Assembly (NCBI RefSeq): GCF_013409995.1
Contig: NZ_JACCBX010000002.1
Coordinates: forward strand, 101,827-165,826
Direction of reading: 5' to 3'
Source: Neobacillus driksii
GTDB lineage: Bacteria > Bacillota > Bacilli > Bacillales > Cytobacillaceae
DNA: 64,000 nucleotides
Shown here: in pieces, positions 51,968 through 59,432 of the stretch
Numbering within the stretch: the stretch's first letter is position 1
Layout of the letters: each line of letters opens with the position of its first letter
Program-made: the position numbers and the translations under genes
The notes under the pieces: model-generated
Databases searched by the model: none
Told to the model about the DNA's origin: nothing
What the model saw: only the letters and a program-made list of their open reading frames with translations

Positions 51968-53392
51968 ATGGATCAGACAAAAATGACAGTTGAATACCTG
52001 CAGTATCTTATTTCCATGTATAAAAGGATTTTAGATGAAGTGGATGTTGGGGTCCATGCCGTAGATGCTTCGGGGAATACGGTAATTTATAATAATAAAA
52101 TGGCGCAAATGGAATCGATGGACATCCAAGAAGTAATGAATAAGAATCTGCTAGATGTCTTTATGTTTAAAGAAAATCAATCTAGTACACTTGTAAAAGC
52201 GCTTCAAGATAGAAAAGAAACGAAGAACGTTAAACAAACCTATTTTAATAACAAAGGCCGGGAAATTACTACCAACAATAATACCATTCCTATTTATGAA
52301 AACGAAGAACTGTTGGGTGCTGTTGAAATCGCCAATGATGTCACAAAACTGGAACGTTTAATAAAAGGGAATATCACCCGAAAAGGTACTACTAGATATA
52401 CCTTTGATAGTATTACAGGAAACAGTACAGTGATGAAGGAAGTCATTGAAGGTGCCAAGCGTGCGGCACGTACCTCTTCTTACGTTTTAATTGTAGGAGA
52501 AACTGGAACCGGTAAAGAGTTGTTTGCCCAAAGTATACATAATGCCAGTAGTCGGTTTTCCGGCCCCTTTATCACTCAAAACTGTGCGGCTTTACCTGAT
52601 AACTTAATAGAAAGTCTTCTATTTGGCACAAGAAGGGGTGCATTTACCGGAGCCATCGACCAGCCGGGATTATTTGAACAGGCCAATGGCGGAACGTTAT
52701 TACTTGATGAGATTAATTCACTTAATCTAAACCTTCAGGCTAAACTGCTTCGTGCACTTCAAGAGAAAACCATCCGCCGGGTTGGGGACACGAAGGATAC
52801 CCCCGTGGATGTTCGTGTGATCGCAAATATTAACGAGGATCCAATCGATGCGGTAACCAATAATCATATGCGTAAAGACTTATATTACCGCCTTGGAGTC
52901 GTTACTGTCTTCATTCCGCCTTTAAGGGAGCGAAAAGAAGATATCCCTCTCCTGGCCCAGCTTTTTATTAACAAGTACAACGATCTCTTTCAAATGAACG
53001 TAAAAGGTTTATCAGAAGAGGTCAAAGCTTCATTTCTAGAGTATGACTGGCATGGAAATGTTCGTGAACTAGAACATTTGGTTGAAGCGGCTATGAACAT
53101 TATGATGGATGATGAAGAACTCATTGAGTATTCGCATCTTCCCTATCAATATCGAAGCAAATTGCATCTAAAAGAAAGAAACACTCCTTCTGTCTCGGTT
53201 GATATGTTTTTAAAAGATGGAACAGATATGACCACCTCACTAAAGGAGCAAATGGAATACTTTGAAAAATCCTATATTGAACATGTCTTGAAAAATAATG
53301 ATTACAATATTACTAGAGCTGCAGATGTGCTAGGACTTAGCCGTCAAAGTCTTCAGTATCGAATGAAAAAACTAAACATCAAGCATGAGTAA
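51968..53392 (+). CDS. rocR: Sigma-54-dependent activator RocR
   Basis: About 474 residues. Residues 10-130 are a PAS sensor (LDEVDVGVHAVDASGNTVIYN), 145-380 the sigma-54 AAA+ domain with Walker A VGETGTGKELFAQ, the GAFTGA loop (RRGAFTGAIDQPG) that touches sigma-54, Walker B GGTLLLDEINSL and an arginine-finger region, and 430-474 a Fis-type HTH (NITRAADVLGLSRQSLQYRMKK). In B. subtilis RocR senses ornithine or citrulline and activates roc genes. ATG 51968 has AAGGGGA nine bases upstream; ATG 51959 is too close to it. Divergent from rocA with the two UAS in between. Confidence 0.93.
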   Translation: MDQTKMTVEYLQYLISMYKRILDEVDVGVHAVDASGNTVIYNNKMAQMESMDIQEVMNKNLLDVFMFKENQSSTLVKALQDRKETKNVKQTYFNNKGREITTNNNTIPIYENEELLGAVEIANDVTKLERLIKGNITRKGTTRYTFDSITGNSTVMKEVIEGAKRAARTSSYVLIVGETGTGKELFAQSIHNASSRFSGPFITQNCAALPDNLIESLLFGTRRGAFTGAIDQPGLFEQANGGTLLLDEINSLNLNLQAKLLRALQEKTIRRVGDTKDTPVDVRVIANINEDPIDAVTNNHMRKDLYYRLGVVTVFIPPLRERKEDIPLLAQLFINKYNDLFQMNVKGLSEEVKASFLEYDWHGNVRELEHLVEAAMNIMMDDEELIEYSHLPYQYRSKLHLKERNTPSVSVDMFLKDGTDMTTSLKEQMEYFEKSYIEHVLKNNDYNITRAADVLGLSRQSLQYRMKKLNIKHE

Positions 53393-53492
53393 CAAGAACT
53401 AGTAAAATTGTACGAAATTTTTCATAATTTTTGCAGGATTATGTCGAGAAATAGAGGAATATATAAGTAATACTTAATAAGGAGGAGAATTT

Positions 53493-53906
53493 ATGAAAAA
53501 GATAGTAACATTACTTTGTACTAGTTTAATTGTTTTATTGATGTTTGTTGCTCCGGGGAATTCAGTAAAAGCTGCAAATCCAAATTTAGTACCAGATTTG
53601 TTTTCATGCGGATGTGAGGATCATGGTATCTACCCGGTAACAGGTTCTGAAAAGAATAAAATTGTTGCAGAACTTTTGAGTAGCGATGTTTTTAAGACTC
53701 AAAAGTTTGAGTTGCTCAAACAGGATTATACTTTTATGGGTGTAAATAAAGTACAAGTTGCTAAGTTTGAAGGTGAAATTGGTAATTTTGTAATGGTTGC
53801 TGTTCCCTTTTTTAATAAATCGGGAACTGTAGAATTCGCAATGTTTACAAATGGAGTACCTAGTGGTATAGCTTTACCGCCAACTGAAGATGATCACAAC
53901 CATTAA
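53493..53906 (+). CDS. Small secreted protein, unknown function
   Basis: A 137-residue precursor with a clear signal peptide (KKIVTLLCTSLIVLLMFVAP, cleavage likely after VKA near residue 28). The mature part starts with a Cys-rich piece FSCGCEDHGIY and has a beta-rich middle, with a tail rich in Asp and His (TEDDHNH) that could bind metal. I do not recognise the family. GGAGGAG is seven bases upstream of the ATG and a strong terminator follows. Size and a single CxC motif would fit a small extracellular factor, but there are no neighbouring export or immunity genes. Confidence 0.7.
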   Translation: MKKIVTLLCTSLIVLLMFVAPGNSVKAANPNLVPDLFSCGCEDHGIYPVTGSEKNKIVAELLSSDVFKTQKFELLKQDYTFMGVNKVQVAKFEGEIGNFVMVAVPFFNKSGTVEFAMFTNGVPSGIALPPTEDDHNH

Positions 53907-53920
53907 AATCGTTAAAGAAG

Positions 53921-53954
53921 AGATAGAACTGGTATACCAGCTCTATCTTTTTTT
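53921..53954. terminator. Bidirectional terminator
   Basis: AGATAGA-A-CTGGTATACCAG-C-TCTATCT, near-perfect hairpin with T run, between convergent genes. Confidence 0.85.
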
Positions 53955-53959
53955 CAAAG

Positions 53960-54238
53960 TTATTGACTATCTTCTTCTTCATCCATAATCTCATCAAAAG
54001 CAGCCGAAACTTTTTCAAACTCCTCGTCACTTTCGATAGCTGTTAAGTCTCCGTCCTCATCAACTTTTAAGAAGAAGATATCAATGTCCTCTTCTGTTTC
54101 CTCTTTTATATCTTCAACAAATCCTACCGCTACATAATTGGTGCCTTCTATATTGATCGAAGCTAACACTTCTACTTCCTGCTCCTGATCTGTTTCATCA
54201 CTAATTGTAAAAACTTCGCCAACTTCAATATTTGCCAC
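53960..54238 (-). CDS. DUF1292 family acidic protein (YrzB-like)
   Basis: About 92 residues starting at GTG 54238 (GAGGAAG upstream). It is very acidic (estimated one third Asp+Glu) with VGEVFTISDETDQEQEVEVLASI, YVAVGFVED and a run DIDIFFLKVDEDGDLTAIESDEEF, the DUF1292 pattern seen in Bacillus YrzB. Function unknown. The long acidic tail ends in EIMDEEEDSQ. Single gene with a shared terminator. Confidence 0.85.
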   Translation of the reverse strand: MANIEVGEVFTISDETDQEQEVEVLASINIEGTNYVAVGFVEDIKEETEEDIDIFFLKVDEDGDLTAIESDEEFEKVSAAFDEIMDEEEDSQ

Positions 54239-54321
54239 GTTACATCTTCCTCTCATTAAAAGAATAAGCATTTCATTCCATAAGTATCTCTAAAATGGCT
54301 GGAAATAATGCTAAAAATAAC

Positions 54322-54846
54322 TTATTTCTGCTCGATGACTTTAACAAATTCACGCATATAATCCGGTAAATCAGGCGGGCGTCTGCTTGAGACTAAATTT
54401 CCGTCGACGACAACTGGCTCATCATACCAAGTTGCACCAGCATTCTCCATATCATCCCTAATCCCAGGTGTACTAGTTACCTTCTTACCCTGCAGGATTT
54501 TTGCGGAAATTAGAACCCAGCCAGCATGGCAAATTTGTCCAATTGGCTTTTTGTTTTCTTCGAAATGCTGAAGCAGTGAAAGAACTTCAGGAAAGCGGCG
54601 AATCTTATCTGGTGCCCAACCACCTGGAACTAAAATCGCATCGTATTCTTCCCCTTTAATATCACTATAAGAGTAATCCGATTTTGCCGGCACTCCATAT
54701 TTTCCTATGTACCCTTCCTCAGCCTTTTCTCCTGCTAGGTCAACCACAGCCCCTTCTTCTCTTAATCGGAGAATTGGATACCATAGCTCAAGATCTTCAA
54801 AATCATGATGGACAAGACTTACTATCTTCTTACCTTTTAAACGCAT
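54322..54846 (-). CDS. DJ-1/PfpI family protein
   Basis: A 174-residue DJ-1/PfpI domain. VSLVHHDFEDLELWYPILRLREEG, the acidic elbow, AILVPGGWAPDKIRR, and the nucleophile Cys with His in GQICHAGWVLIS near residue 104 are visible; VTSTPGIRDDMENAGATWYDE and VSSRRPPDLPDYMREF finish the fold. Members include glyoxalases, deglycase-like and stress proteins such as YfkM in B. subtilis. The activity here is not known. GGAGGGAAG precedes the ATG. Single gene. Confidence 0.87.
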   Translation of the reverse strand: MRLKGKKIVSLVHHDFEDLELWYPILRLREEGAVVDLAGEKAEEGYIGKYGVPAKSDYSYSDIKGEEYDAILVPGGWAPDKIRRFPEVLSLLQHFEENKKPIGQICHAGWVLISAKILQGKKVTSTPGIRDDMENAGATWYDEPVVVDGNLVSSRRPPDLPDYMREFVKVIEQK

Positions 54847-54927
54847 AATACTTCCCTCCTCCTTCTTAATTATTATGACATAGAAAAATCAAACCAACAA
54901 AAAAGAGACCACTTTTAAAGAGTTTCG

Positions 54928-55113
54928 TTAAGCGGAGATTTTCCGGTTAATTACAGAATAGAGCTCGTTTCGGGTGATATAAGCGGAGATTTTCCGTCTA
55001 TGCAAAGAAAAATCTCCCATTTTGTGATTTTTAGAGCCAATAGGCGGAATCTCTCCGTCTATTTATGCCCATTTTAATAATAATTACAAATTAGGCGGAA
55101 TTTTTCCGTCTAT
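54928..55113. repeat. Cluster of four GCGGA/TCCG palindromic repeats
   Basis: This 385-base gap between the PfpI gene and the feo operon has four copies of TA(A/G)GCGGA-N5-6-TCCG near 54929, 54980, 55041 and 55091. They share the core with the motifs inside the element at 47343-47620, but no clear inverted ends or target duplication are present here. Spacers of 30-50 bases are AT-rich and differ. A run of eight C lies at 55143-55150. Confidence 0.7.
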
Positions 55114-55167
55114 TTATCAGCTAAGGTATTTGGTCTAACCTGCCCCCCCCAACTCAGAAACCTAAAA

Positions 55168-55200
55168 AAATAGACGTATGCCAATTCATACGTCTATTCT
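55168..55200 (-). terminator. Terminator of the feo operon
   Basis: ATAGACGTATG / CATACGTCTAT, eleven pairs with a six-base loop, flanked by A and T runs, 30 bases after the reverse-strand feoB-C stop. Confidence 0.85.
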
Positions 55201-55231
55201 TAATATGAAAACCTAAACCCTTACTTTTAAT

Positions 55232-56605
55232 TTACATCCAGCCAAAGAATCTAACGGTTTGGGTAATAATAAAAGGAACAAGAATGGCAATGACCGTAGG
55301 AATCAAAAAGGCTAGAAAAGTCCATTTTTTACTTTTAGTTTCTTTATAAATATTTAAAAGCGTTGTTCCGCATGGATAATGAAGCAGTGAAAACAACATC
55401 ATATTTAGTGCTGTCAGCCACGTCCAGCCATGGTCGAGAAAGATTTGCTTTAAATCGACCAAGCTATCCACCTCTGTTAAGGATCCTGTTGATAGATACC
55501 CCATTAACAAGATGGGAAGGACAATTTCATTCGCTGGCAACCCTAAAATAAACGCCATCATAATATAACCATCAAGTCCTAGCAATTTTCCAAATGGATC
55601 TAAGAACTCAACTGCATACATCAGAATGCTGGTATCACCAATAAAAATGTTTGCAAACACCCAGGTTAAAATCGCCGCCGGTGCTGCAACCTTCACCGCA
55701 CGCATTAAAACCGACCATGATTTTGTTAACGATGAGCGAACCACCGTATCAAAAATTTTAGGTTTCCTGTATGGAGGAAGTTCTAACGTGTAATGGGTTG
55801 GAATCCCTTTTAATGCTGTTTTTGATAGGACCCAAGAGACAAAAAAGGTGACAATGATACCAAACATGACGATCCCGACAATCACTCCGGTTGTGACAAG
55901 TGATTTAAGTCCGCCTGTAAAATTTGCCGCCATAAATAACGAGGCTAATACAATTAATGTTCCCCAACGCCCATTACATGGAACAAAATTATTGGTCAAT
56001 ATCGCCAGCATTCGTTCTCTTGGCGATTCAATTATCCTTGTAGATATCACCGCTGCTGCATTACAGCCAAAACCCATAGCCATTGTTAAGGATTGCTTCC
56101 CATGAGCACCCACCCTTTTAAACAGACGGTCCATATTAAAAGCAACACGTGGTAGATAACCGTAATTCTCTAAGAGTGCGAAGGTTGGAAAAAAGATTGC
56201 CATCGGAGGCAGCATGACGCTAATAACCCACGTTGTACCGCGGTATAACCCGAGAACAAGAACGCCATGAACCCAGTCAGGTGCGTGAATAAAGCTAAAA
56301 AATGCAGTTAAATATTTCTCCATCGACCCAAAGAACTCTGCCAACATCGAGGACGGTATATTTGCTCCAGCAATTGTTAAGTAAAACAATACGCCCAACA
56401 TCGTAAGCATAATCGGAAATCCAAAAATCGGCGAGGTAAATATCGCATCTAGTTTTTCGGTCCTTGTGTCTCTGTTCGACTTTGTATACTTAATGCCCTC
56501 AGCACAAAGTCGATGGCTACGTTCATAGAGCTGTTGAACAATATCATCTCTCAGCTTGGCCGTTGAAAGCTGTTGTGCTTCTGTGTAAAGCTGTTGAATA
56601 CTCAT
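55232..56605 (-). CDS. feoB: FeoB C-terminal membrane (gate) protein
   Basis: A 457-residue polytopic protein corresponding to the membrane half of FeoB. IFTSPIFGFPIMLTMLGVLFY, GLYRGTTWVISVMLPPMAIFFPTFALLENYGYLPRVAFNMD (in pieces LPPMAIFFP and ENYGYLPR) and MGFGCNAAAVISTRII are the Gate motifs with the conserved Cys in GFGCN and VPCNGRW. FeoB moves Fe(II) across the membrane. The G domain is encoded by the upstream gene, whose TAG is followed at once by this ATG. AAAGGAG lies in the end of the upstream gene, so this is a true start and not a sequencing frameshift. Confidence 0.9.
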   Translation of the reverse strand: MSIQQLYTEAQQLSTAKLRDDIVQQLYERSHRLCAEGIKYTKSNRDTRTEKLDAIFTSPIFGFPIMLTMLGVLFYLTIAGANIPSSMLAEFFGSMEKYLTAFFSFIHAPDWVHGVLVLGLYRGTTWVISVMLPPMAIFFPTFALLENYGYLPRVAFNMDRLFKRVGAHGKQSLTMAMGFGCNAAAVISTRIIESPRERMLAILTNNFVPCNGRWGTLIVLASLFMAANFTGGLKSLVTTGVIVGIVMFGIIVTFFVSWVLSKTALKGIPTHYTLELPPYRKPKIFDTVVRSSLTKSWSVLMRAVKVAAPAAILTWVFANIFIGDTSILMYAVEFLDPFGKLLGLDGYIMMAFILGLPANEIVLPILLMGYLSTGSLTEVDSLVDLKQIFLDHGWTWLTALNMMLFSLLHYPCGTTLLNIYKETKSKKWTFLAFLIPTVIAILVPFIITQTVRFFGWM

Positions 56606-57298
56606 CTAAGCTCTCTCCTTTTGTCCAAATCGCTCGTTAATCTCATTCAGTAAGTTTTCGTCACCATCCAGCAACCTTAACGAAACCCAACGTGCGGACA
56701 ACTCATTTCCAATAAGCTCCGAAACTTTTGGTTCAATTTTCTTAATTTGTTCTTCAATATCATCCGGGTAGGTGGTTTGGACAGGTTGACAGTCTATCGC
56801 ACCGGTCACGATGCGGTCTATGGTATCAAGCAGCATAGGGAAGCCTTTTTTGTTTCGTGCCGATATTTTAATCACCGGAACGCCTAATCGATTTGTTAAA
56901 ATCCGCTCATTAATGGTAATCCCTTGTTTTTCTGCGACATCGATTAGGTTAATACAGATAATTACATTTTTTGTCATTTCCAATACCTGTAAGGCTAAAT
57001 TGAAGTTTCTCTCTAGGGATGTTGCATCCAGTACAACAACGGTAACATCTGGTTTTTCGAAAACAATATAGTTTCTTGCTACCTCTTCATCACTTGAATT
57101 GGAAAAAAGCGAATAGGTACCTGGAAGATCAATCAAATTAAACGTTTTATCTTTATACTGAATATCGCCTTGCGCGAGCGAAACAGTCTTTCCAGCCCAG
57201 TTTCCTGTATGCTGTCTTAAGCCTGTTAAGGCATTAAATAAAGTACTCTTACCGGTATTTGGGTTTCCCGCCAAGGCCACTCGATAACTATTCCCCAT
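56606..57298 (-). CDS. feoB: FeoB N-terminal GTPase protein
   Basis: A 230-residue G protein matching the cytoplasmic half of FeoB. The P-loop GNPNTGKSTLFNALTG is at residues 10-25, G2/G3 are HTGNWAGKTVS and LIDLPGTYSL, G4 is CINLIDVAEK, and a helical GDI-like part fills residues 165-230. GTP hydrolysis drives or gates iron uptake through the partner membrane protein encoded directly downstream. It overlaps feoA by eleven bases. As a stand-alone protein it must bind the gate protein non-covalently; FeoA may help. It is about 200-230 residues shorter than nothing: the total of both parts, 687, is a normal FeoB length. Confidence 0.92.
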   Translation of the reverse strand: MGNSYRVALAGNPNTGKSTLFNALTGLRQHTGNWAGKTVSLAQGDIQYKDKTFNLIDLPGTYSLFSNSSDEEVARNYIVFEKPDVTVVVLDATSLERNFNLALQVLEMTKNVIICINLIDVAEKQGITINERILTNRLGVPVIKISARNKKGFPMLLDTIDRIVTGAIDCQPVQTTYPDDIEEQIKKIEPKVSELIGNELSARWVSLRLLDGDENLLNEINERFGQKERA

Positions 57299-57542
57299 CT
57301 GTCATCAACACCCCTTCTATCCGAGAGCTTTCCTCTTTTCTTAACGCAATGGTCGTTTGACTGACTCGATAAGCAATTGGGTCCCCTAAAGGGCTTTTTC
57401 TAATGACCTCGACCATCGCACCAGCCACAAAGCCTAAATCTAACAATCTTCTTCTCATCACACCGTCCAGATTTAAAGAAGTGATTTGAATTAAATTTCC
57501 CTTCTCACCATCCACAAGTCTCATTGTTTTTGGTATGCTCAT
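57288..57542 (-). CDS. feoA: Ferrous iron transport protein A
   Basis: An 84-residue SH3-like FeoA. GEKGNLIQITSLNLDGVMRRRLLDLGFVAGAMVEVIRKSPLGDP carries the family pattern (here in pieces: RRRLLDLGFVAG and SPLGDPIAYRV), plus the C-terminal IALRKEESSRI. FeoA assists FeoB. GGAGGAAAG is eight bases before the ATG. The feoA-feoB(N)-feoB(C) operon may be under Fur or Mn/Fe control; TATAAT lies about 55 bases upstream, but I saw no good Fur box. Confidence 0.92.
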   Translation of the reverse strand: MSIPKTMRLVDGEKGNLIQITSLNLDGVMRRRLLDLGFVAGAMVEVIRKSPLGDPIAYRVSQTTIALRKEESSRIEGVLMTDGE

Positions 57543-57635
57543 ATCTCTTTCCTCCTTATTAAAGTTTTTCCTTCGTGCAACTTTTTCTTAATTATATGCT
57601 AAAACATACCACTTGTGTCATTTTTTCAAAAAAAA

Positions 57636-57664
57636 AATTAGCTGCCTACTAATAGGCAGCTAAG
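57636..57664 (-). terminator. Terminator of the DUF3307 gene
   Basis: TTAGCTGCCTA / TAGGCAGCTAA with a four-base loop, then AATTTTTTTT on the reverse strand, eleven bases after the stop. Confidence 0.82.
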
Positions 57665-57674
57665 AAGATAAATT

Positions 57675-58538
57675 TTAGGTTAATACTTCCCTTAAGAGTA
57701 TTCCAAGTGTAATTCCTATAAACATCGATGTCAGCGTACCCAATAGAAAATACTCTGCCCAGTTGCGGTCATCCATTTGTTTGAACCGTGCAATCGACTT
57801 AGCCGCAACGATAAATCCAATCGCTGGATAAGCACTGTAAAAGGTTAACACGATAACTAGTAATCTCTCAATATAACCAATTAATTTTCCCCGTGAGAGA
57901 TCATGTTTGCTAAAAATCGTATAGTTATATTCCTCTGTTAAGGATCTATTACCCGTATGGTTCTTGGCATATTGAGCCTCTTGCCGTTCATTTTTAAATG
58001 TATATTTCCCTTCAAAGGTTAAAAGCTGATTAGGCAGGGAGCCTAATAGGATTTTTATCATGTGTCCACTTACACTAGTGGCAAGAATCAAAACAATAAG
58101 AATGAATAAAACCGAGTTTATCGTGCCCAATTCTTTCCCGTTTCTAAAAAATCCCTGGATACTTGCAAGCTGAACACCTAAAAAATATTGTCCAGCAAGG
58201 AGAATTGTTCCAAGGTGTACCAGCTGATCAATCGTGAAGAAACTAGCTCTTTTTAGGTTTTCTTCATTGCTTATTTTTAAGGTATCAAGGAGCTTGATTT
58301 TAAGGATATCAATAATTAAATGGCTGCTCACAATAAAGAACAACGGAAAAATAAGACACGTAATAATACTCACTTCTTTAGATGAAAAAAGGTAAAAAAC
58401 TGTCAGCACAAGTACATTTACAAGAAAATGGTGGCCAATATGCTTCTTAATATTTTTCATTTTGTCTACGACCATTTCATCGGTCTGCAAATAAAAATCA
58501 GCTATGAGATGGGCGAGAATGAGGGATAATAATAGCAT
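57675..58538 (-). CDS. DUF3307 membrane protein
   Basis: A 287-residue protein with about six membrane helices. The N-terminal ILAHLIADFYLQTDEMVVDK and KKHIGHHFLVNVLVL followed by SSHLIIDILKIKLLD are the DUF3307 pattern, with conserved His and Asp in the membrane that may form a metal or proton site. Function unknown. It is 20 bases behind the SatD-like gene, and DUF3307 and SatD are, as I recall, regular neighbours in Firmicutes. AGGAG precedes the ATG. A terminator follows. Confidence 0.8.
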   Translation of the reverse strand: MLLLSLILAHLIADFYLQTDEMVVDKMKNIKKHIGHHFLVNVLVLTVFYLFSSKEVSIITCLIFPLFFIVSSHLIIDILKIKLLDTLKISNEENLKRASFFTIDQLVHLGTILLAGQYFLGVQLASIQGFFRNGKELGTINSVLFILIVLILATSVSGHMIKILLGSLPNQLLTFEGKYTFKNERQEAQYAKNHTGNRSLTEEYNYTIFSKHDLSRGKLIGYIERLLVIVLTFYSAYPAIGFIVAAKSIARFKQMDDRNWAEYFLLGTLTSMFIGITLGILLREVLT

Positions 58539-58558
58539 GGAAACTCCTCTCTATCAGG

Positions 58559-59335
58559 TCATTGCTTAATATAATTTAATTTTATATGATGTCGAATTGA
58601 TTCCATTAATGATTCACTTTTCCCATTCCTCTGATTATCGTTATACGATTTTTCCTGCAGTGAATCTAGGATGGTGACCAATTCGCTAAAAACCTTTGTA
58701 ATTTCTTCAGATTTTCCTTTTTTATAATGACTGGAAATGGTCGGTGCTGTTTTTTCGAGCAGCTTTGCTACCGCTTTTTGCTGCTGCAAAATAAAGTAAT
58801 AGGTAAAAACCTGTTCTTGAATAGGAGTTTGCTCTTTTAACATGTTCATCTGTAAACGCAATAATGAATTAATTAAAACCTCAAACTCATTCCGAAACTG
58901 GTTATATGTAAAGAGTGAAATATCTTGATAAAATTGATCAAGTTCAAATTTGAATAGTGGTCTGACTGGCTCTTGTTTTAATAAATCGTTCGCATATCTC
59001 GCCTGCTTTATTAGCGGGTGGATCCATTTCTCAATATCAACTTCTTCTAACTCTTTATCACTATCACCAAAGGACAAACCAAAATAAGGGGTATGATCAC
59101 GATACTTCCAAACCCTGCTGATAAAAAAAGCAATAATATATGCCGTCGAATAGCCATAACCAGCAAAAATAATCTCATCGCCCGCACGGTGTTTTACCTT
59201 GCAATGTCCAAACTTCTTCGTCCAAACATTAATTGAGGCCACCATCTCATCAAGGTAGTTCGTTAATTCTTCTCCTTTTTCAGCGGAAGAAGAGTTACTT
59301 ACATCTAGTATAAAAATTGAAATTGGATGATTCAT
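58559..59335 (-). CDS. SatD-like protein
   Basis: A 258-residue soluble protein. SIFILDVSNSSSAEKGEEL near the N-terminus and VKHRAGDEIIFAGYGYSTAYIIAFFISRVW near residues 50-80 recall SatD of streptococci and, more distantly, nucleotide-cyclase/GGDEF-like palm folds (an Asp strand then GDE). A helical region follows. The activity is unknown; binding of a nucleotide is only a guess. GGAGTAGCTA is the ribosome binding site, and a perfect 26-bp palindrome lies 20-45 bases before the start. It forms an operon with DUF3307. Confidence 0.65.
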   Translation of the reverse strand: MNHPISIFILDVSNSSSAEKGEELTNYLDEMVASINVWTKKFGHCKVKHRAGDEIIFAGYGYSTAYIIAFFISRVWKYRDHTPYFGLSFGDSDKELEEVDIEKWIHPLIKQARYANDLLKQEPVRPLFKFELDQFYQDISLFTYNQFRNEFEVLINSLLRLQMNMLKEQTPIQEQVFTYYFILQQQKAVAKLLEKTAPTISSHYKKGKSEEITKVFSELVTILDSLQEKSYNDNQRNGKSESLMESIRHHIKLNYIKQ

Positions 59336-59354
59336 TAGCTACTCCTTTATTTCA

Positions 59355-59380
59355 AAAATTAGATTATATAATCTAATTTT
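59355..59380. promoter_or_regulatory. Perfect 26-bp palindrome upstream of satD-like gene
   Basis: AAAATTAGATTAT followed by its exact reverse complement. Related TTAGATTA and AATTAGATAA motifs occur at about 59388 and 59417. It lies between the helicase stop and the satD-like start and is probably an operator. No regulator gene is adjacent. Confidence 0.6.
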
Positions 59381-59432
59381 AATGAATTTAGATTAAGTAG
59401 TCAAACTTTCATCCAATTAGATAAATAAGCAC

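Noticed and set aside
55232-57298. feoB frameshift or sequencing error
   Set aside because: The two halves are in order with a stop directly before an ATG and a proper ribosome binding site; this fits a true split.
57543-57640. Fur box upstream of feoA
   Set aside because: No sequence close to the 19-bp Fur consensus was found by eye.
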